From NCBI GenBank assembly GCA_031259875.1, contig JAIRKW010000135.1, positions 1 to 11,654 of the forward strand: a stretch of 11,654 nucleotides of DNA. The letters are read 5' to 3'. Each line of letters opens with the position of its first letter. Positions within the stretch are counted from its first letter, which is position 1. Made by a program: the position numbers and the translations under genes. This document shows, piece by piece, positions 8,401 through 11,654 of this stretch. The notes beneath the pieces were generated by a model. The model did not search any database. It was given only the letters and a program-made list of their open reading frames with translations, and had not been told where the DNA came from. This DNA comes from Campylobacteraceae bacterium (GTDB lineage Bacteria; Campylobacterota; Campylobacteria; Campylobacterales; Campylobacteraceae).

Positions 8401-8780
8401 TTGCGTTCGTCCCTATCTTTATAGATATAAGCTTTGGCATGGCAAAAGTTTTTTTGAACGGTTTTTATGGCAACTTTATCCTGTTTTAAAAATTCTACAG
8501 CTTTTTGCGCCGACAAACTCAACGATAAAGTACTCTCAATTCCAGCATCGCTATTAAGCAAATTAATGACTTTGCTTATCTCTTTTTCGTCCTGTATGAG
8601 ATTGCCAAGAACAAAGCGAAATTTTTCTGCATTGCCCAATTCATTATGCATCATAGCAAGCGCATTAATTGAAAAAAATCCCGTTACAAGGTCTAAAAGC
8701 CCTTGTTCAGTATTTTTTTTCAAAAAATCAACCATTTTTAAAAGAATGCCGTCTGTTTGAGTTTTATTGTCCAGCAACAT
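5430..8780 (-). CDS. PLD-like nuclease domain fused to SNF2-type helicase, defence-associated
   Basis: This 1116-residue protein probably translocates on DNA with ATP and may cleave it. The N-terminal third carries a phospholipase-D-like half site, HAK at 114-116 followed by GSSNLT at 133-138, as in PLD-family nucleases; only one such half is visible, so activity would need a dimer. The helicase core follows: Walker A DAVGLGKT (275-282), DESH (365-368), SATP (401-404), then after a charged, coiled-coil-like insertion (about 590-690) motif V ATDCLSEG (814-821) and motif VI QRMGRIDR (844-851). Start ATG 8780 follows AAAGG. It is the first gene of the island and lies 9 bases before the methyltransferase start, so the pair probably forms one defence module, with the methylase marking self and this protein acting on unmarked DNA. 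Related SNF2 helicases and PLD proteins occur in DISARM, but no DISARM drmA or drmB partner is present in this window. Confidence 0.9.
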   Translation of the reverse strand: MLLDNKTQTDGILLKMVDFLKKNTEQGLLDLVTGFFSINALAMMHNELGNAEKFRFVLGNLIQDEKEISKVINLLNSDAGIESTLSLSLSAQKAVEFLKQDKVAIKTVQKNFCHAKAYIYKDRDERKNYHIIGSSNLTDAGLGMRKSANIELNAASTGNSNDWQEVRRWFENLWENTALEKIETPDKIKKSVKHYIIELISNLFKQYTPKDLYYKALYELFKDDLLSFSADADFNKEIKHLSETVIYRTLYPYQQSGVISLIKMLQKYNGAILADAVGLGKTWTALAVMKYFHSKGYSVIVFCPKKLENNWMQYQSKNLKFAKDEIEYIVRYHSDLQDERLEAARYHDFSLSKIQRKQKLLVVIDESHNLRNDKSSRYKYLVEHILQPEKTSRDVKVLQLSATPINNKLLDIRNQFKLIIKGQDNGFKHTNLDINSLGDVFRKAQADYTNWCKKPNRKITDFISQLSEKFFRLTDALIVARTRKLIENEFGAMNFPKKEKPVNEYITPENIGNLKSFDEILEATEIDMTAYRPSEYIKGRKDAENILKDEVAREGFLVKMMQILMIKRLESSWYSFKLTVEKILNHHAKALDKVNQFIKHPNKEEIVEDFSEEEQEELEDTASEIDFEKEFILGKKNPVKLSEITDIKTFQKNLERDVNKLRKLKENLDKFEAKFKSDNSVDIKLTRLIDIVAEKQKQKNKKMLIFTVYKDTAEFLYREISKRNLGKTAFVSGSRSEMNGYSGKKFEPILERFAPYTKLYNEKDWTELYEKNLDFETYFDGKWNVPYEKWIELVKAYDEDTTFLIEDKIDILVATDCLSEGQNLQDCDMVINYDIHWNPVRLIQRMGRIDRLGSLNETICGINFWPAQNFENYLKLKNRIEARMIAMTLIGSEIDENITDTNSEDNPLFSEQTQKMLKQMQLTWDDIEDNDETLGLNDLSLEQFRQELFEFFRKNEEFFKQMPNGVFTGFKFCPNKKHAYMADSIVAVLGYPRRAEDAKDNAYSEIHILHQPINASSSSSILQNRQEILNLLRYHKEESRYVPSRIEKNNPDELKKLSKAIGDWLKVQAAPTAISEIQNLFSNIENIKTISPERQKLEEKFKAENFDLITWFIITK

Positions 8781-8967
8781 ATTTTTGCCTTTATCGAAAT
8801 ATTTTGAATACTATTGTGCACTTTTTTGTTTATTTTAATTTGGCAAGACAACAAATAAACCATTGCACTTAAAAGTCTATCGTGTTATCTGCCTTCATTA
8901 TTTCCTAAGTTTACAAAAATTCGTTTATATAAGCTTTTTTTAATATAAAATTTCATCATATCAAATT
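8781..8967 (-). promoter_or_regulatory. Intergenic region between ACT gene and helicase; likely promoter of the defence operon
   Basis: These 187 AT-rich bases are the largest gap upstream of the island and must carry its promoter if it is not read through from the ior operon. I see an 8-bp inverted repeat GTTTATTT/AAATAAAC (8828-8835 and 8853-8860, 17-base spacer), a TGCACTT direct repeat (8817-8823 and 8864-8870) and a GTGCAC palindrome (8816-8821). On the minus strand AAAGG precedes the helicase ATG. No strong -35/-10 pair and no GC-rich terminator hairpin for the ior operon are evident, so read-through remains possible. Confidence 0.4.
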
Positions 8968-9396
8968 TCACTCATAAAAATATGCTGCCTCCAAAACGTT
9001 CTCTTTTGCTTCCAAAAGCATATCGATACCTTTTTGCAGATTATCTACACTAAATATGAAAATACCGCTGTTTGCCGAGTAAAAGCTGTAAGTATATAAG
9101 ATATTGATGCCGTTTTTGCTTAGATTTGTCACTATTCTATCAAAACTTCCCACTTCATCTTTTATCTTAACTGCTAAAACATCGCCAAATCTTACACTTA
9201 GCCCCGCGCTTTCAAGCACTGCTTTTGCTTTTTGCGGATTATCCACTATGGCGCGCACAAGTCCGTATTCTGTGGATTCTACGAGTATCAAAGATTTGAT
9301 ATTGACATTTTTGTCTCTTAAAATATGCGTAAAAGAGGCAAGCTCTCCTGGTTTATTTTCCAAAAATACCGTAAGTTGTTTCACAAAATATTTCAT
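8968..9396 (-). CDS. Tandem ACT-domain protein, probable amino-acid sensor
   Basis: This 142-residue protein consists of two ACT repeats, about residues 3-69 and 72-141, with no catalytic domain. The first shows the classic ligand-loop pattern ENKPGELASFTHILRDKNVN. ACT domains bind amino acids at dimer interfaces and regulate metabolic enzymes. The start ATG at 9396 overlaps the paaK stop as ATGA and has AAGGAG upstream. Small free-standing ACT proteins are commonly found next to paaK and iorAB, which suggests feedback by an aromatic or branched amino acid on that pathway; the ligand and target cannot be read from the sequence. It is the last gene of the operon. Confidence 0.9.
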   Translation of the reverse strand: MKYFVKQLTVFLENKPGELASFTHILRDKNVNIKSLILVESTEYGLVRAIVDNPQKAKAVLESAGLSVRFGDVLAVKIKDEVGSFDRIVTNLSKNGINILYTYSFYSANSGIFIFSVDNLQKGIDMLLEAKENVLEAAYFYE

Positions 9397-10694
9397 TTCA
9401 AACTCCTTTTATCAACAACGCGCACAGCTTTTCCCTGTGAACGTTCAATGGTTCTTGGTTCTACCAATTTGACATTTGCGTGTATATAAAGATTGCTTAA
9501 AAGCTCGCTTTGTATCTTCTTTTGTACATTTTCAAGCGCGCCTATGCTGTCCATCGGCATATCTTCAGTAACTTCAACCATAACGTCAAGTTTGTCAAGG
9601 TAGCCTTTTTTGTCAACAATGATTTGATAATTAAGCGTAATTTCATCAATGTTTGAAAGCACATGCTCAACTTGGGACGGAAATACATTGACGCCGTTTA
9701 CGATGAGCATATCATCAACTCTGCCCATGATGTTTTTCATGCGAACCTGCGTTCTGCCGCATTCGCAGACTTTTGGATTTAATATCGTAATGTCACCAGT
9801 TCTATATCTGATGATAGGAAACGCCTCTTTTGTCAAAGAAGTGATGACAAGTTCTCCTTTTTCTCCGTATGGCAATACTTCTAATGTCTGTGGGTCAATT
9901 ATCTCGGGGTAAAAGTGGTCTTCAAAGATGTGCAAATCTTTGCTGTGTTTGCAGTTGCCGGCAACTCCCGGACCTATTACTTCTGAAAGCCCATAGATAT
10001 CGTGGTAACTTAGATTTAATCCTTTTGCCACCTCGTCTTTTAATCCTCTGCTTGTGGGCTCTGCGCCAAAAAATCCGGCCTTCAATTTAAAGTCTTTTTG
10101 CGGTTCATAACCTTCATGCAGTGCTGTTTCTAAAATGTGCATAGCAAACGTTGGAGTGCATGCAATCGCAGTTGCACCAAAATCTTTTAAAAGCATCGCC
10201 TGTCTTGAAGTAAATCCGCCTCCGCTTGGTATAACGGTAGCGCCCACTTTTGTAGCTCCGTCATGAAGCCCAAGCCCACCGGTGAAAAGCCCGTATCCGT
10301 AAGCTATATGCACGGTATCCTCTTTTGTGATACCGCCCATTGTGAGTACTCTTGCCACACCTTCAGCCCAAATGTCTATATCATTTTTTGTGTAAGCCAC
10401 AACCGTTGGCTTGCCTGTCGTGCCGCTGGAGCTGTGTATTCTGATAAGTTCAGAGTTATCAACGGCAAAAAGTCCGAACGGGTAATTGTCGCGCAAATCC
10501 TGCTTTTTTGTAAACGGCAGTTTTGCTACATCGGCAATAGTTTTGATATCTTGCGGTTTAATGCCAAGCTCGTCAAATTTGCGTTTATAAAACGGCACTT
10601 TGGCATAAACTCTCGATACTGTCTCTTGCAGCCTTTTGCTCTGAAGCGCTGACATTTCATCAAGCGACAAAGACTCATTTTTTGACCAAATCAT
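9393..10694 (-). CDS. paaK: Phenylacetate-CoA ligase (AMP-forming)
   Basis: This enzyme activates phenylacetate or related aryl-acetates to the CoA thioester with ATP, via an acyl-adenylate. The 433-residue length fits the PaaK family. Visible motifs are the P-loop SSSGTTGKPT (88-97), YGLSE (234-238), YRTGD (297-301), the hinge motif GRVDDML (324-330) and a C-terminal lysine in SQGKAVRVVD (Lys422). The CECG at 310-313 is also usual in the family. It overlaps iorB by ATGA at its start and the ACT gene by ATGA at its end, with AGGAGG upstream, so translation is coupled. Beside iorAB it probably handles aryl-acetates derived from Phe, Tyr or Trp, scavenging acids into CoA esters or working in the reverse direction. 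The exact substrate, phenyl or indole acetate, is open. Confidence 0.94.
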   Translation of the reverse strand: MIWSKNESLSLDEMSALQSKRLQETVSRVYAKVPFYKRKFDELGIKPQDIKTIADVAKLPFTKKQDLRDNYPFGLFAVDNSELIRIHSSSGTTGKPTVVAYTKNDIDIWAEGVARVLTMGGITKEDTVHIAYGYGLFTGGLGLHDGATKVGATVIPSGGGFTSRQAMLLKDFGATAIACTPTFAMHILETALHEGYEPQKDFKLKAGFFGAEPTSRGLKDEVAKGLNLSYHDIYGLSEVIGPGVAGNCKHSKDLHIFEDHFYPEIIDPQTLEVLPYGEKGELVITSLTKEAFPIIRYRTGDITILNPKVCECGRTQVRMKNIMGRVDDMLIVNGVNVFPSQVEHVLSNIDEITLNYQIIVDKKGYLDKLDVMVEVTEDMPMDSIGALENVQKKIQSELLSNLYIHANVKLVEPRTIERSQGKAVRVVDKRSLK

Positions 10695-11230
10695 ATCTCC
10701 TCCTCGTTTGCGTCCTTTATGGCCTGACGCAAAACTATGATATTTTTATCGGCAGTTTTTTCACTCATTATATGTATAGCTTGCTCTATCTCATCTTGTG
10801 TGAAAGGGAAATTTTGCACTTTGGCAAGCGATATACCGAGCATATAGACGTTCAAAGCCTGTATATTAAAGATGTTTTTGTTTGCTTTTGAAAATGCGTC
10901 TATTTTTATCGTCTCATAATCTAACTTCGGAAATTTTTCATCAGCATTTACTGTTATAATGCCGTTTTTTGGTTTTAAAAATTGGATATTTCTAAGGGCT
11001 TCATCGCCTTCAAGCGCTATAAGCAGGTCGGCTTGTCCTTCGTCTATCGCAGGAGAGCTAAAATCGCCTATCTTTACATAACACGATACTGAACCGCCTC
11101 TTTGACTCATGCCGTGGTTTTCCGTGCCTAAACACTTTTCATTTTTGAGGCTTGATGCGATAGATAGGACTTTTACCAAAAAAACGACGCCTTGACCGCC
11201 AAAACCTGCTATTACTACTTGATATCTCAT
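10691..11230 (-). CDS. iorB: Indolepyruvate:ferredoxin oxidoreductase, beta subunit
   Basis: This 179-residue subunit matches the 2-oxoacid:acceptor oxidoreductase gamma-type domain. It opens with the glycine-rich AGFGGQGVVFLVKVLSIAS and has the conserved GTENHGMSQRGGSVSCYVK stretch at about residues 35-53. With IorA it forms the cytoplasmic, oxygen-sensitive enzyme that oxidatively decarboxylates aryl-pyruvates to aryl-acetyl-CoA while reducing ferredoxin. The usual IorB length is close to 190-200 residues, so the gene appears complete. It begins 10 bases after the iorA stop, with AAAGGA as ribosome site, and its stop overlaps the paaK start. Confidence 0.93.
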   Translation of the reverse strand: MRYQVVIAGFGGQGVVFLVKVLSIASSLKNEKCLGTENHGMSQRGGSVSCYVKIGDFSSPAIDEGQADLLIALEGDEALRNIQFLKPKNGIITVNADEKFPKLDYETIKIDAFSKANKNIFNIQALNVYMLGISLAKVQNFPFTQDEIEQAIHIMSEKTADKNIIVLRQAIKDANEEEI

Positions 11231-11240
11231 CTTTTTTCCT

Positions 11241-11654
11241 TTATGCTAACTCAAATGCGTTTGTAGGACAAAGTCCATCTATGCACGCCGTGCAGCCTAT
11301 GCATAAAAATGAATCAATTTCAACTTTGCCGGCTTCATTGTACCTAAAAGCAGGACAGTTGTATTTGCTTATACACTCGTTGCATGCGATACATTTGTCT
11401 TGATTAACTTTGGCTTTTGTAAGCGGTAAAAACTCTTTTGAACGCTCTTTATCAAGGATACAAAACTCTCTCATAACTGCTACAATCGGTCCATTTGCAC
11501 TCTCAAGCTCTTTTTTGAGCCCCTTCATAAAAGCTATCGTCTCTTTGATGTTTGGCTTATATATATGCTCATGACAGACGGCTCCGCATCCCTCAACTAT
11601 ACGTTTTATGTCGATATTTTCTGGATTTGCGCGTTCAGGCGTTGTCTGGCGTCC
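11241..11654 (-). CDS. iorA: Indolepyruvate:ferredoxin oxidoreductase, alpha subunit (3' part, cut by window edge)
   Basis: The minus-strand frame is open from the window edge to the TAA at 11241, giving the last 137 residues. An internal ATG at 11528 is not the real start, because coding continues upstream through IKRIVEGCGAVCHEH. The C-terminus is a two-cluster ferredoxin domain: C-x2-C-x2-C-x5-C-P in CIACNECISKYNCP and C-x2-C-x2-C-x3-C-P in CIGCTACIDGLCP, eight cysteines for two 4Fe-4S clusters that pass electrons to ferredoxin. Full IorA proteins are about 550-650 residues, so the thiamine-diphosphate domains lie outside the window. Pairing with iorB immediately downstream supports the call. 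Confidence 0.92.
   Translation of the reverse strand, partial: GRQTTPERANPENIDIKRIVEGCGAVCHEHIYKPNIKETIAFMKGLKKELESANGPIVAVMREFCILDKERSKEFLPLTKAKVNQDKCIACNECISKYNCPAFRYNEAGKVEIDSFLCIGCTACIDGLCPTNAFELA

Overview
The window is AT-rich bacterial DNA with tightly packed genes. Every apparently expressed gene lies on the minus strand; the only real plus-strand frame is a silent cassette. An indolepyruvate:ferredoxin oxidoreductase operon suggests an anaerobe or microaerophile with ferredoxin-based amino-acid metabolism. The low G+C content, strong AAGGAG-type ribosome sites and ATGA overlaps would suit Campylobacterota, Deferribacterota, Elusimicrobiota or a gut Bacteroidota. The sequence alone does not decide the phylum.

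The right side (about 8968-11654) is a chromosomal metabolic operon read right to left: iorA (3' part only, cut by the window edge), iorB, a phenylacetate-CoA ligase (paaK) and a tandem-ACT protein. Gaps and overlaps of 10, -4 and -4 bases argue for one transcript. IorAB oxidises aryl-pyruvates to aryl-acetyl-CoA. PaaK interconverts aryl-acetates and their CoA esters, and the ACT protein is a plausible amino-acid sensor.

The left side (169-8780) is a compact phage-defence/DNA-modification island on the same strand. It holds a 1116-residue PLD-like + SNF2-type helicase, then 9 bases later a 1235-residue Eco57I/PglX-like adenine methyltransferase with a C-terminal TaqI_C-type target recognition domain. 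At the far left is a 201-residue serine recombinase of the invertase/resolvase family.

The key structure is between methyltransferase and recombinase. A 134-bp inverted repeat with one mismatch (863-996 and 2509-2642) bounds a 1780-bp segment. The right copy lies in the methyltransferase gene exactly at the junction of catalytic and recognition parts (residues 927-971). The left copy starts a promoterless plus-strand frame (875-1729) that encodes a second, different recognition domain in the matching reading frame. Inversion would swap the two recognition domains, giving a 1214-residue methyltransferase in place of the 1235-residue one, and would park the former domain as the silent cassette. 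The two alternative 3' ends meet tail to tail with a 17-base overlap. This looks like a self-contained switch that changes the DNA specificity of the defence system instead of turning it on and off. Inversion of hsdS in type I R-M systems and of pglX in BREX are known parallels; the two-gene helicase/methylase setting here is less familiar.
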